Source: Polytrichum commune
Lineage: Eukaryota > Streptophyta > Polytrichopsida > Polytrichales > Polytrichaceae
Reading direction: 5' to 3'
Length of the DNA stretch: 64,000 nucleotides
Assembly: GCA_950295325.1 (NCBI GenBank)
Contig: OX485806.1
Span: 57,841,169 to 57,905,168 of the forward strand
A program made the translations under genes and the position numbers. Positions within the stretch are counted from its first letter, which is position 1, and each line of letters opens with the position of its first letter. The notes beneath the pieces are model-generated. The model had not been told where the DNA came from and did no database searches. It saw only the letters and a program-made list of their open reading frames with translations. Below, piece by piece: positions 11,693 to 23,345 of this stretch.

Positions 11693-14477
11693 GGATGTGG
11701 TACTTTTGGGCCACCCCCTTTCGAGGGAGCCTAAAAGTATCACACAAGCCCTTCGGTGAAGGTGGCCTGCATTTGCAGGCGCCCAAGCCGAACCCGGATG
11801 ATAGGTGTATAACGTGAGTAGTTAGATTTTTAAGGGAGATTAAATATGCGTCGTAGTACCTCCGGAGGTTAGGCCTTAGTTTTTTACTAGTGTGGCTTTA
11901 AACTCCACTAACCAATTTCATATCTAGTTCTAACCTTAACCTACAACCTATTCTACGCGCAGACGCACCAGCCTTGAAACCAAGGCAATCCTAATTTGTG
12001 AATTGAGATGGTTCTGATATACCCAACCGGGTGTGACTCATACCACCCTAACTCAACGAACGGAATAACGACAATTTGATGGACCATTCAATTCTTCCTA
12101 TTTCTTTATTTAGTTCTATTTAGTTTTCTAAGCGGGGGAACTTGGCCTAAGTCCCACCCTTCACACAAATTCCTTCTTAATTACTTACTTTTGATTGCAC
12201 GTCCTAACTCACTACATTAACATATTAGGCATCACCCCTTACCTCGGGTCTCTTGCCAACAAGGGTTTACGATTTATTTTGTATGTTTTGATTGTTAAAT
12301 GTGTTTACACTGGATAGACCACGAAATGCAACTCAATGGGACCAGGGTGACGGGCGACCTGTAGGTTCAACCTGTTGCGCAATCTTCATAAATTGGGGCC
12401 ATTACTCCCAATCTATGGGGCCAACAACATAATAGTGGATTCGCAGGTCATTAACCCCACCTTTCCACCAACAACATTCAGAGTGGTCGTGTCGGTGATT
12501 AATCCGACTTACCACACACGAAACTTGCTAATAAATGAAGCTACTACCACAAAACATACCAAGGGCCCCGAAAACAATGGAATTGGGTACTCCCTTGGCG
12601 GTCAAGTGGTCAAGCCACTTGACCTTACGAGATAGGTGAGTGGGTTTAGAGATGCGTACCTTAGCCGTGCTCCCTCCAATCCTAAATGGAAGGCTTAAGG
12701 TTAGTTAATTTACCTCAATTTTCCTCGGTTGATTTGGGCTTGATGTAGGCCGAGCCGCTACCTCCTTCCTTGCTTCACTTTCCGAGCGTCGACCTTGCCT
12801 CCTTCTTTGTAACTAGTTTGGTAGTAAGCGTACCTTAGTTAACAATTAAAATATAAAGTGTTATTCTGCCCTGTAATTTAATCCTAAGCATAATATTTAT
12901 ACTTAGTGCACCAAATTATCTTTCCAATGATCTAAAAATCACTCTAATCGGATAAGAAATGCAAAAGTTATGAGGGTTGGAAGTGTGAGGTCGATTCAAC
13001 CGACCCTTCCAACCCACCTATCTACCTTCTAACTTCAAAAATTCATAGCACCTTCCTTACTAATTGGATCTAGGCTTTCCTTATACTATTGGAAAGCTAT
13101 GAACAAGCTCTAACTAGAAAAATTATGACATCAGCAGGTTAAGCTAATAAAAATTCAGCAGACTCCTTGTAACACAGCAGTCAATCAAGAAGACTTAAAC
13201 TATGTATTTCACCTTCAACAATTCATATCTAATTCAAATCTTATTCAAATCAAACGTTCTATATGACCCTGGAGAGATATTAAAAAGATGTATTTGATAA
13301 AAATATGTGATTAGAAAGGTAAGCCGAAGTGAACCCAGCAGGTCCTCTGTAATGCAGCAGTCAACCAAAAGTTCTCAAACTATGTGTCCCATCTTGCATA
13401 ATTCATATCTGATTCAAATCATGCTCAAATCAAATGTTCTAAGCCATTTTGGAAAGCTACACAAAAGTTCTATTTGGGAAAAATATAATTTCTTGGAATT
13501 AAAATTCCTATTGGGCTCGCAGGTCTGATCCAGCAGCCGCTACCCACAAGACCACCCAGTTTTTCTACTCCATCTTTGAAAATCCATAACTAATTGTCAT
13601 CTCAACCAAATCACAAATGGGAAACGGCTATGGATAGCTATATGAAATCTCTCTAAGAGAAAAATGATAAGTATCTTGTTCTAGCTTTTGAACTAAGCCT
13701 TCAGGGCATTGGCAGATGAGGTCTATAATGCCTCTACTCAAAACTCTACCATCCAACCTACCTCTACAAAAGAAGGAATAATTTTGTTGGTGTGTTAATA
13801 AACACACAACCTAACTAGGAGAGAGAGAGTAGAGGAGGTTCTCAAGCCTTTCTTCTAGACCATTGAGAATACATGCTAAAGGATTTTTTCCTAACTACAT
13901 TGAAGCAGGGCTTCGCCCAAAAACTAGAGAAAGAGAGAGAGCTACAAGGTGGAAGGAGGGGTTTTTAAACCCTCTCACAAAAGGGTTGGACCCTTCCTCC
14001 ACCGGATCCATTTTTCAAACCCTTTCCCGAAATTTTGGCTCGGGGGTTTTCCCGGTTGAGGTTGCCACCCTCTCGCCGAGGTGGCTCCGACAAAAAACCT
14101 TTAGAAATCTTTCTAATTTTTCCGCCATCGAGTTGGCAAGGGGGCAAGTGGGCAAGTATCCCCCTTGCTCTCTTTCTTTTTTGTCTTCAAAAGTCTTCAA
14201 GCCGATTTTATCTTCTTACGTAAAACACCTCCAATAGCCTTGTGTGCCTCACACTAACTAATAAACTAACACTTGCTTAGCTAGCATCTACTAATATTTG
14301 CTTAGCTAGTTGTTTTTACTAGCTAGCACATTTTTTCTACTTTGCTATCTTCTAGCACTACTTAGTTTCATTTTGACCTTCCTTCTTCTAGGCTAAATGC
14401 TAAATGAACTAATTTTTCCTAAATTCCCTATCAATTCTAACTTTTAATGCTAACATTCTAACTAAAAGTGATCCCGC
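11693..14477. other. Unassigned repeat-like region, no gene
   Basis: Begins TGTGGTACTTTTGGGCCACC and contains a nearby inverted match, ccTAAAAGTATCACACA (11730-11746). It ends near ctaactaaaagtgatcccgca. The TG...CA ends and the hairpin-like start could mark a long LTR, but the flanking 5-mers do not match. It contains an internal, loosely repeated pattern (catctaattcaaatctta and cagcaggtcctctgtaa blocks, 13100-13560) and tagctagc-rich sequence at 14270-14340. No ORF has family motifs. Confidence 0.4.
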
Positions 14478-17400
14478 AGAGTGGTGGACCACTCAAAGGG
14501 TTCACATAAGTCCGGATCCCTTCCGGATCTCACCCAATCCTCCCAGCGACTATCCCACCTAGACATTACTCAAGCATCCAGATCAGTGAGGTTTCCCTCC
14601 CACTACACCCAGAGAGGATATGCAAGGCAATAACCAGATCGGATCCGGGTCTCTTCTCCCATGTCCTATCCGGAACTCCTATCCCTCATGCTCTCTCTTT
14701 CCTCCGCTAACGATCTCCGGATCATTCGTATACAAAATCAACCAAGGGAAGTCAAGGAGTGAGAAATCAAGGAATTTATTAGAGTAGGAGCAATCAAAAT
14801 ACAACAATGGAGAAGGAACCCTTCTCCAACTCCTTATTCAGCCTTAAATAGGGGCCCAAAATCCCTAAACTGAGGGCGGCGGCCCAGGCGACCGCCGTTA
14901 CGAAAAACCCTAACTGCAACCATTCTCCCGGATTTCCCGGATCAAGATCCGGATTTTCCGCTGACAGAACCCGAGGGAGAATTTTATTCCTCATCTTCAA
15001 AAACTCCTAAGTCCTATCTTCCTACCTCTATTCTGCCTAACTGATATAACTATCATCCTGACCTAAGAAGAGCGGTGCTTCTTCTGAGCCGCTCCCTCCT
15101 TCGACCGACTGCCTAGCCCACTGACGGCGGATGAGCCGCCTCCCGGCGACGCCTTCTGCAACCGCGTGAGCATCCTCCTCATGTTCGGAGAAGGGGCAAT
15201 CTCATCCTCCGAGTCCGCTGTTCACTCGGTCCGCAGTGTTCCGGTCCCTGGTGTTCCGGAAACTGTACTCCCCTTCCGGATGCTCCGGACCGGAGAAGGA
15301 TCACTTCCGATGCACTGTTCCGGATTCTGCCCGCCCGAGATCGAGGCAGTCCGCGGATCCCTGTTGGAGGCCGCCCTTGAGGGTGGCGGAGGGAATGGGC
15401 TAACCATTTAGCAGTCCGGCAGAGACGACGGCGAGGCTTGGGCCATGAGGGCCTTACCCCTACTCGGAGTTGCCTCTCGATCCAAAGTCTGGTGCCTTAT
15501 CGGCGTCCTAGCCCTGTCCGGAATCCGGGATCGATCCGAGGTCCGCGGAACAGGGGACTGGCCTCGTCCGCCTCTAACAGACCCGGTACTCTTCCTCCTC
15601 ACCTGGGGAGAACGGATCCTTTCCGGAGCTCTCCCGGAACTAGCAGGCCGAGAGCCGCCTTCCTGCTGGCTGGGTCCTGCAGACGTTGGCGGGTTCTGAA
15701 CCAGGGCGACTTCACCAACTACCTCGTAGAGGGTTCCGGTTGGTGACCCAGGCGGACCCGGATAGAGTACCCGCCGGGGTGTTCCGCTTGGCGGAACCAC
15801 CTTCTGGATTTCCGCCAGGAGATCCTTCATCGTCCGTGAGTACTTCACGAGGATGGGGAGGGTCTGCCTGGCGGAAGCGGGTTCTCCGGACTCCATCATC
15901 CGGTCGTAGAGATGCGCCTTGTTGATGATCTCTACCGGATGCCCCACCAGCTCCCGGATCCGGCTGAAGACCACTGCCTGCTCCGCGTGGTACTTCCAGA
16001 TTTCTTCGCTCTTCTAACTCAGCTCCTGAGTCATGGCCGCTACCTGCGCGGTCAGGTGAGCATTCTCCGTCTTGGCCTACTCGAGTTCCTTCCTGTCCGC
16101 CCTCTTGGCCAACTCCCGGAGGATATTTTCGGGTCCGCAGTCGTCCAGGGCCTGGTTCGCTCCTCGGACGATGTGTTCCAGCCGGTAATACTGGTTCTGC
16201 AGGTCCTCCATCCCCTCCTGGACCCGCTTGAAAGGATTTTCCGGAAAGTCCTAAGCAGATAGATCCACATTCCGCCACGTGGTCTCCCGGCTGGGGCCAG
16301 CTTCCGGATGATAATGAGGGGGAGGAGAGATTGGCCTCTGGAGGGGTGGCGGGCTTCCGGAATGATGGGGTCGCTGGAAGTCTCCGTCTTGAGGTCTCCA
16401 GCTTCCGGATGGAGCTTGTAGGTGACCTCGTCCGCCGCTATCGTCAGCAGGTCCTCCTCTTCGGCCGTGATGCAGTCGGAATGCTGATAGAGGTGCAGAA
16501 TGAAGGGGGAGAGGAAGGAGGGTTTCCGGCCTATATGGGGGAGGGCCCACCCTACTATCTCTTGAATGATCAGCCCCCAATTCATTGGCCGGACTCCGGA
16601 CATAGCTCCGAACAGGGTATTAGCCATGGTAAGGCTAATCCGCTTTGGCTTGTCCGGTTTTAGGATGGGCAGGAGGAACTCTAACACCCTCCTCTCTCTC
16701 AGATTCCGGCAGTTCCCGGGGTGAAAGCCGTCCTTCGGATCTGCGTCCCCTCTAAATTTACCAGCGAATAAACCATCGCGGCGGCCGGCCCATCCTTCCA
16801 TAATTCCCCTCGGAAATCCGTAGACCCTATTCCATACATCCGGAGTCCAACTATCCGGATCCCTCCTCTTGGTTCCTAACCACCGGTTCCCTCTCTCGAA
16901 CTTGAATTCCCGGAGAGTGTCTTCCGCTCGGAGGTTCCAGGGTTTGGCGACCAATCCCGCGCAACCCATAACCCGGAGATCCTCCGCTAGCTCTTGCAAC
17001 TCCCCGTCCTCCCTCGGAATTGCAGGGATGAGGGCTTTGAGCGGGACCGGGATGGGTTCCATCCTGTCCTCCTCCTGTGCTTCCGACATTTTTCCTCTCT
17101 TCTCTATCCGTCTCAACTGCGGAAACTCTCTCCCCTCCGGATTCCCTCTCTTCCGCCTAATTGCTACAGAATCCCGGCAAGCCAACTACCGGTGACTGGA
17201 AAGTGCGGAGTCCCAACAATCCAACTGCTGGCGGCTCGGAAAAAAACAACCTCACCACTCGTTCTCTCAACAATTTGCCTCTCGTGAACAGGAAAAAAAA
17301 GTGGGAGGGAGAAGGAAGGGACCCTTAAGTATCCTTCCTCCTTCTTTCTTCCCTTATTACCGTTTGGTTTAACGGAAAACGGTTGCCTAACTGTTTTCCG

Positions 17401-17717
17401 ACAGTTTTCCCCCAACCGTCATAAATCCGTTGTAACCGCCACTTCCGGACCGTTGGCTAATCTTGGCGCAACCGTTACTTGGTCCGGACCAGCGGTTCGG
17501 GCCATGATTAAACGGTCCCCCTCTTCCAATTTGACAAACCGGTAATAATTTTTTTTTTAACCTTTTTATCGCGCAAGGCGGTTTTAGAATGCCCTATTTC
17601 CTAGTACAATTATTTTATCATAAGTGACCCTATTATCCTCATATAAGTAGGGTAAAATACGGAAAGTAAATCCATATTTCCGTATTTCCGTATTTCCGTC
17701 GAATTTGGACTCCCACA
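14478..17717 (-). mobile_element. Inverted, 3'-truncated copy of the protein-coding LTR
   Basis: Reverse-complement counterpart of 19778-23751. The 5' end reads TGTGGGAGTCCAAATTC on the minus strand (plus-strand CTCCCACA ends at 17717), then cggaaatacgg repeats, the promoter-proximal region, the ORF and part of the 3' region. The copy fades out near 14478, before the second 3' tandem unit and the CCCCACA end seen in the right copy. The right flank, gtagc, has no partner at the left, so no target duplication survives. Confidence 0.8.
15063..17089 (-). pseudogene. Plant-transposon-like ORF in the left LTR copy, decayed
   Basis: Starts at the ATG at 17089 (MSEAQEEDRMEPIPVPLKAL) and ends at the same KKHRSS-stop as the right copy. 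The N-terminal globular part (NTLFGAMSGVRPMNWGLIIQ, then SFLSPFILHLYQ) resembles the putative plant transposon protein family, as recalled rather than searched. It is followed by a Pro-rich linker, a coiled-coil-like stretch and a long Ser/Pro/Arg-rich tail. Damage includes a frameshift after IIPEA (about 16340), Trp-to-stop before DFPENPFK (about 16255), the TAG after QELS that is also present in the right copy, and another stop after SLPDC. It shows that the Trp at the right copy's first stop was ancestral. Confidence 0.7.
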
Positions 17718-18620
17718 GTAGCCTTAAGCCGAGGCCAAGTATTTTGTACCTTGAGGCTCAAAAGAATGGGAGAAATGTCTCATGCGTTGACAAGGAGGCT
17801 ACCACTCTTGAGCCCAAAACTCACAAGGGAGTTGGGGCTTGCCGATTGATAGAATGGACAAGCCCACCAAGGTGTGGTTTGGAAAGGACGAATCGCATGA
17901 AACAAAGGAGGCGGCAATGCATGTGACCTTTCAATGTGGGACATTGGATTTTTGTCAAAATTTCACACCATGTGAAATAGATGAAATGCATGTCATTGTG
18001 GAGGTCATCTTCTTTGAAACTTGCATGATAGATGTGAGGTGCAAGCCGGTGTGCTTGCGGTGCATTATGATGTGTCATAATGGCAAAAAGTTGAAGTTCA
18101 AATTGACAAGGTCTCCTATGGTAGGAGGACCCAAGTCGAATTTGGTCTTAATGGACCAAATGAAAAATAAAAAACATAATAGTCATGGTTCAATTGGAGC
18201 AACTCCAAGGAACTCATGGGGAGGCTAGGAAAGATGCGCCTCCCCTAAACCATATTGGTGGGATGTTGGTGAGATACAAGGATGTATTCACCAATGTGTT
18301 ACTCAACGAGAGATTGAGTTCTTGAGGTATGTGGTGACAAAGGAAGTTGGTGGACGAACATGAAAAATATCAAGGCAATCCAAGAGGAGAATTGGCCCTT
18401 GACTCAAGAAAAGGGCTAAGGTCATTTGTTGGCCTAGCCAACTACTACCACCACTTCATTCGAGATTTTTCTAAGGTTGCTAGGACCTTAGTCAACTTGT
18501 TGGAAAAATGGCTATCCCAAGAGTGGGATGAGTCTTGTCACCAAGCCTTTGGGGACCTCAAAATCAAGTGCATACAATTAGTCAAGCTATCTCTCACTCC
18601 ACCAAGGGAGAATCCAAGAG
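17718..18620 (+). pseudogene. Internally deleted Ty3/gypsy pol remnant
   Basis: A protease-proximal segment (FCQNFTPCEIDEM, then LKFKLTRSPMVGG; 17900-18160) is followed almost directly by the end of an RT domain (LRSFVGLANYYHHFIRDFSK, then CHQAFGDLK; 18415-18570). The RT catalytic part is missing and there are several frame changes. The left edge is the inverted LTR copy. The right edge stops exactly at the LTR at 18621, so it looks like the old target into which that Ty3 element inserted. Confidence 0.75.
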
Positions 18621-18956
18621 TGTAAGTAGAGGGAAAATAACTCAATATTTATTGCAAAATTTTGCAATCTACACCTCACACAAGCTCTCTCCACACACTA
18701 ACTCACAAGACTTGATTTGGCAAGAATGCCAAGGAGGAGGCTCCTCACTTAGGAGCCTCACTTTCCAAAACTAAGGTTCATCCATCCAACTCTAAATGAA
18801 TGAAGCCCAACGAATAAGGTGTGGCCGCCGACGCCGCATACAGTGACAGCTGTCGTGTAAATATCGATCGTGTGTCACTGCAGCTCGAGTACCAACCACC
18901 ACTAACAAACAACACTAAAACATAGCAATGTCACACATGAACAACACATCTCGACA
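18621..18956 (-). repeat. 3' LTR of the minus-strand Ty3 element
   Basis: On the minus strand the sequence starts TGTCGAGATGTG and ends CTTACA, 336 bp with TG...CA ends. It is directly preceded by a polypurine tract, AAGGGGGGCA (plus strand tgccccccttag, 18957-18968). This is the arrangement expected at the 3' LTR of a minus-strand element. It abuts the Ty3 remnant at 18620. The partner 5' LTR is lost beyond 25573, so no target duplication can be checked. Confidence 0.7.
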
Positions 18957-18968
18957 TGCCCCCCTTAG

Positions 18969-19391
18969 CTGACTATGGAGTCCCGCCAAGCAGCTAGGAC
19001 CAACGCCAATCCAAGGGTATGGATAATGACGGATTGTTCCGCAACCAACTAGCATGGCGAACGTCATCCCAAGGAACTGTAGGCTGGGTGCAACGTGAGC
19101 CCCATCCTTAATCGCCTCTGATGGTTGGCCATCAGATTACACAAAATTAATTTCACCGCCTCATGTCGATTGCGTCTCTAAGCCATAACTCCTCATCTTC
19201 CATTTGGGCAGGCACAATATGACGAAAACCACACATGATCATTAACTACGATTGGTGGGAGCACCAAGTACCGAAGATCCACGACAGCGAGGACAACTCC
19301 ACTGTCCAAATGGTAGAGAAGTCTAGGGTGGCCTCAAGCATGCCATGTGCCAACCACATTGACACTGATCACACAAGAGCATAGTAGCCGC
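18969..19391. other. 3' untranslated part of the minus-strand Ty3 element
   Basis: About 420 bp between the integrase stop and the polypurine tract. No motif-bearing ORF is seen. Confidence 0.5.
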
Positions 19392-20154
19392 TCATTTCTT
19401 CTCTCCACATACAAAACATGGAAGACCCTCTGGCACGACGGCCAGTTCAGGATGAACTGTACCCTCAATGGGTAGATGACATGGGGCACAGTTTTTGGAA
19501 TGCTTGCCACATTCCCTGCCATCCTTGCCTTCCAGCAACAACAAACCACTCGGCAACACCTCCTTCACCCGAAGGATAGTGCGCCCCGCCCTGACATCCA
19601 ATGTCGTAGGCGCCTCACGTTGGAGATAAACATAATCCCCTTGCCGAAATCTCCGCAACTGAGGTCGGTAAGCACCACTGCGAATGCGTGCATAACGCAA
19701 TGTATCACGGTGCTGAGCAATGGCCAAATTCTCCATGGCCATAGGCATGGCTCTCTGGAAGAATTGAGCCCGCTCCTTGTGGGAGCCCAATATTCTACGA
19801 AAATACGGAAATACGGAAATACGGATCCATTTTCTATATTTTACCCTGCTCATATAGGGATAATAGGGTCTCTTAGGTTAAAATTAAATATACTAGGCAA
19901 TAAGGCGTTATAAATCCGCCTCGCACGATAAAAATGACAAAAGGGGTATTATTACCGGTCCGGCAAATTGGACTAGGGGGGACCGTTTGATCAATGGTCC
20001 GGACCGCTGGTACGGATCTAGTAACGGTTACGCCAAGATTAACCAACGGTCCGGAAGTGGCGGTTACAACAGACTTATGACGGTTGGGGGAAAATCCTCG
20101 AAAAACGGTTGGCAACCGTTTTCTGTTAAACACTAACGGTTACAGGGGGAAGGA

Positions 20155-20161
20155 TATTTAA
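20155..20161 (+). promoter_or_regulatory. Possible TATA box of the LTR-encoded ORF
   Basis: TATTTAA within aggatatttaaggg, about 235 bp before the ORF start codon. The left copy has TACTTAA at the equivalent place. It is preceded by accgtt-rich motifs. Function is inferred from position only. Confidence 0.35.
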
Positions 20162-20393
20162 GGGTCCCTTCCTTCTCCTCCCCACTTTTTGCAAGAAGAA
20201 AAAAATTGTTGAGAAAACGAGTGGTGAAGCTGTTCTTTTTTCCGAGCCGCCAGCAGTTGGATTGCTGGGACTCCGTAATTTCCAGTCACCGGCAGTTGGC
20301 TTGCCGGGACTCCGTAGCAGTTGAGCGGAAGAGAGGGAATCCGGAGGGGAGAGAATTTCCGTGGTTGAGACCGAAGTTGGGAGAAGTAGGAAA

Positions 20394-22430
20394 ATGCCGG
20401 AAGCACATGAAAAGGATCGGAGGGAACCCATCCCGGTTCCGCTCAAAGCCCTCATCCCTGCAATTGCGAGGGAGGACGGGGAGCTGCAGGAGCTAGCGGA
20501 GGATCTCCGGGTTATGGGTTGCGCGGGGTTGCTCGCCAAACCCTGGAACCTTCGAGCGGAAGATACCCTCCGGGAGTTCAATTTCGAGAGAGGTAATCAG
20601 TGGCTAAGGACCAAGAGGAGGGATCCGGATAGTTGGACTCCGGATGTTTGGAATAGGGTCTACGGGTTTCCGAGGGGAATTGCAGAGGGATGGGCCGGCT
20701 GTCGCGATGGCCTGTTTGCCGGAAAGTTTAAGGGGGACGCGGACCCGAAGGACGGCTTCCACCCCGGGAACTGCCGGAACCTTAGAGAGCGGAGAGTATT
20801 AGAGTTCCTCCTGCCCATCCTTAACCCGGACAAGCCTAAGCGGATTAGCCTTACCATGGCTAACACCCTGTTTGGTGCAATGTCCGGAGTCCGGCCCGTG
20901 AATTAGGGGTTGATAATTCACGAAATAATAGGGCGGGCCCTTCCCAATGTAGGCCGGAAACCCTCCTTCCTCTCCCCCTTCATTCTGCACCTCTATCAGC
21001 ACTTTGACTGCATCACGGCCGAGGAGGAGGACCTGCTGACGATCACGGCGGACAAGGTCACCTACAGGCTCCATCCGGAAGCCGGAGACCTCAAGACGGA
21101 AACTTCCAGCGACCCCATCATTCCGGAAGCACCTCCCTCTTCACCCGGATGCCCGCCGCCGACCCTCCAGAGGCCAATATCTCCTCCCCCTAATCATCAT
21201 CCGGAACCCGGACCCAGCCGGGAGACCACTTGGCGGAATGTGGATCTCTTTGCTTGGGACTTTCCAGAAAATCCCTTCAAGCAGGTCCAGGAGGGGATGG
21301 AGGATCTACAGAACCAATACGACCGGCTGGAACACATCGTCCGAGGAGCAAACCAGGCCCTGGACGACTGCGGACCCGAAAATATTCTCCGGGAGTTGGC
21401 AAAGAGGGCGGACAGGAAGGAGCTCGAGCAAGCTAAGACGGAGAATGCTCACCTCACCGCGCAGGTAGCGGCCATGACTCAGGAGCTGAGTTAGAAAAGC
21501 GAGGAGATCCAGAAGTACCACGCGGAGCAGGCAGTGGTCTTCAGCCGGATCCGGGAGCTGGTGGGGCATCCGGCAGAGATCGTCAACAAGGCGCATCTCT
21601 ACGACCGGATGATGGAGTCCGGAAAACCCGCTTCCGCCAGGCAGACCCTCCCCATCCTCGTGAAATACTCACGGATGATGAAGGATCTCCTGGTGGAAAT
21701 CCAGAAGGTGGTTCCGCCAAGTGGAACACCCCGGCGGGTACTCTATCCGGGTCCACCTAGGTCACCAACCGGAACCCTCTACAAGGTGGTTGGTGAAGTC
21801 GCCCTAGTCCAGAATCCGCCAACGTCTACAGGACCCAGCCAGCAGGGAGGCGACTCTCAGCCTGCTAGTTCCGGAAGAGCTCCGGAAAGGATCCACTCTC
21901 CCCAGGTGAGGCGGAAGAGCACCGGGTCTGTTAGATCCGGACGAGGCCTGTCCCCTCTCCCGCGGACCTCGGATCGGTCCCGGATTTCGGACAGAGATAG
22001 GACGCCGATAAGGCACCAGACTTCGGATCGAGAGGCAACTCCGAGTAGGGGTAAGGCCCTTATGACCCAAGCCTCGCCATCGTCTCCTTCGGACTGCCAA
22101 ATGGTGAGCCCATTCCCTCCGCCACCCTCAAGGGCGGCTTCCAATAGGGATCCACGGACTGCCTCGATCTCGGGCGGACAGAATCCAGAACAGCGCACCG
22201 AAAGCGATCCTTCCCCGATCCGGAGCGTCCGGAAGGGAAATACAGTTTTCGAAACACCGTGGACCGAAGGAGCAGCGGACTCGGAGGATGAGATCGCCCC
22301 TTCTCCGAACATGAGGAGGATGCTTACACGGCTACAGAAGGCCTCGCCGGGAGGGGGTTCATCCGCCGTCAGTGGACTCGGCACCCATTCGAAGGAGGGA
22401 GCAGCTCTGAAAAAACACCGCTCTTCTTAG
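20394..22430 (+). pseudogene. LTR-encoded plant-transposon-like protein ORF
   Basis: One frame of 679 codons from ATG at 20394 (MPEAHEKDRREPIPVPLKAL) to stop at 22430, with two internal TAG codons at 20904 and 21492. Residues 1-240 are globular, with TPDVWNRVYGFPRGI, FHPGNCRNL and SFLSPFILHLYQHFDC, resembling the putative plant transposon protein family (from memory). Next come a Pro-rich linker, a predicted coiled coil (about 280-400: MEDLQNQYDRLEHIV, ELAKRADRKELEQAK), and a disordered Ser/Arg/Pro-rich tail (TPRRVLYPGP, RSPQVRRKSTGSVR). The stop at 20904 replaces a Trp still present in the left copy. The TAG at 21492 is present in both copies. The role is unknown; a Gag-like or DNA-binding structural role is only a guess. 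The low number of frame breaks across 2 kb implies past selection. Confidence 0.75.
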
Positions 22431-22849
22431 CTTAGGATGTTAGTTAGATTAGTTAGGCAGAATAGAGGTAGGAAGATAGGACTTAGAAGTTTTTGAAGAT
22501 GAGGAATAAAATTCTCCCTTGGGTTTTGTCAGCGGAAAATCCGGGAGGTCGGAAGCAGTTAGGGTTTTCTTAGCGGCGGCCGCCTGGGCCGCCGCCCTCA
22601 GGTTAGGGATTTTGGGCCTCTACTGAAGGCTGAATAAGGAGTTGGGGAAGGGTTCCTTCTCCATTGTTGTATTTTGATTACTCCTACTCTAATAAATTCT
22701 TTGATCTCTCACTCCTTGACTGTCCTTGCTTGATTTTGCGTACAAATGATTTTGAGATTGTTAGCGGAGGAGAGAGAGCATGAGGGGATAGGAGTTCCGG
22801 ATAGGGCATAGGAGACCCGGATCAGAACTAGTTATTGCCTTGCGGATCC

Positions 22850-23345
22850 TCTTTGTGTGTAGTGGGAGGGAAACCTCACTATTCCGGATGGTTGAATAAC
22901 GTCTAGGTGGGATAGTCGCTGGGAGGATTGGGTGAGATCCGGAAGGGATCCGGACTTACGCCAATCCGATCTTCTGAAGAGGTCCCACCGCCCTTAGACT
23001 GACCAATCCGAAAAGTGGTACGGATCGCCCAGTTAGCTCAGATTGAGTAGAGTCCAAGGTACTGGTAGCCGGATCGATCCGTCGGAAGGAGGCGGGAAGG
23101 ACCGGAACAGTTAGGATTCCGGGTCGGAGGCCATCTCCGGAGAGTAGTGGGGAGGATACCTCATTGTTCCGGATGTCTGGGTAACGTCTAGGTGAGATAG
23201 CCGTGGGGAGGACTGGGTAAAGATCCGGAAGGGATCCGGACTTGCGCCAATCTGATCTTCTGAAGAGGTCTCACCGCTTGTGGACGGGACAATCCGGAAA
23301 GTGGTACGGATCACCCACTTATCCTGTCGAGTCAGATCTCCGGGT
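22850..23345 (+). repeat. Tandem duplication of about 300 bp in the LTR 3' region
   Basis: Two similar blocks occur. Each runs through aaacctcactattccggatg or tacctcattgttccggatg, taacgtctaggtg, gatccggaagggatccggac, then gatcttctgaagaggtc and aagtggtacggatc. The first starts near 22860 and the second near 23140. The left inverted copy retains only about one block. Confidence 0.75.

Noticed and set aside
15408-16262. Several overlapping long ORFs on both strands
   Set aside because: Only the minus-strand frame matching 20394-22430 in the other copy is kept; the others are GC-rich shadow frames.
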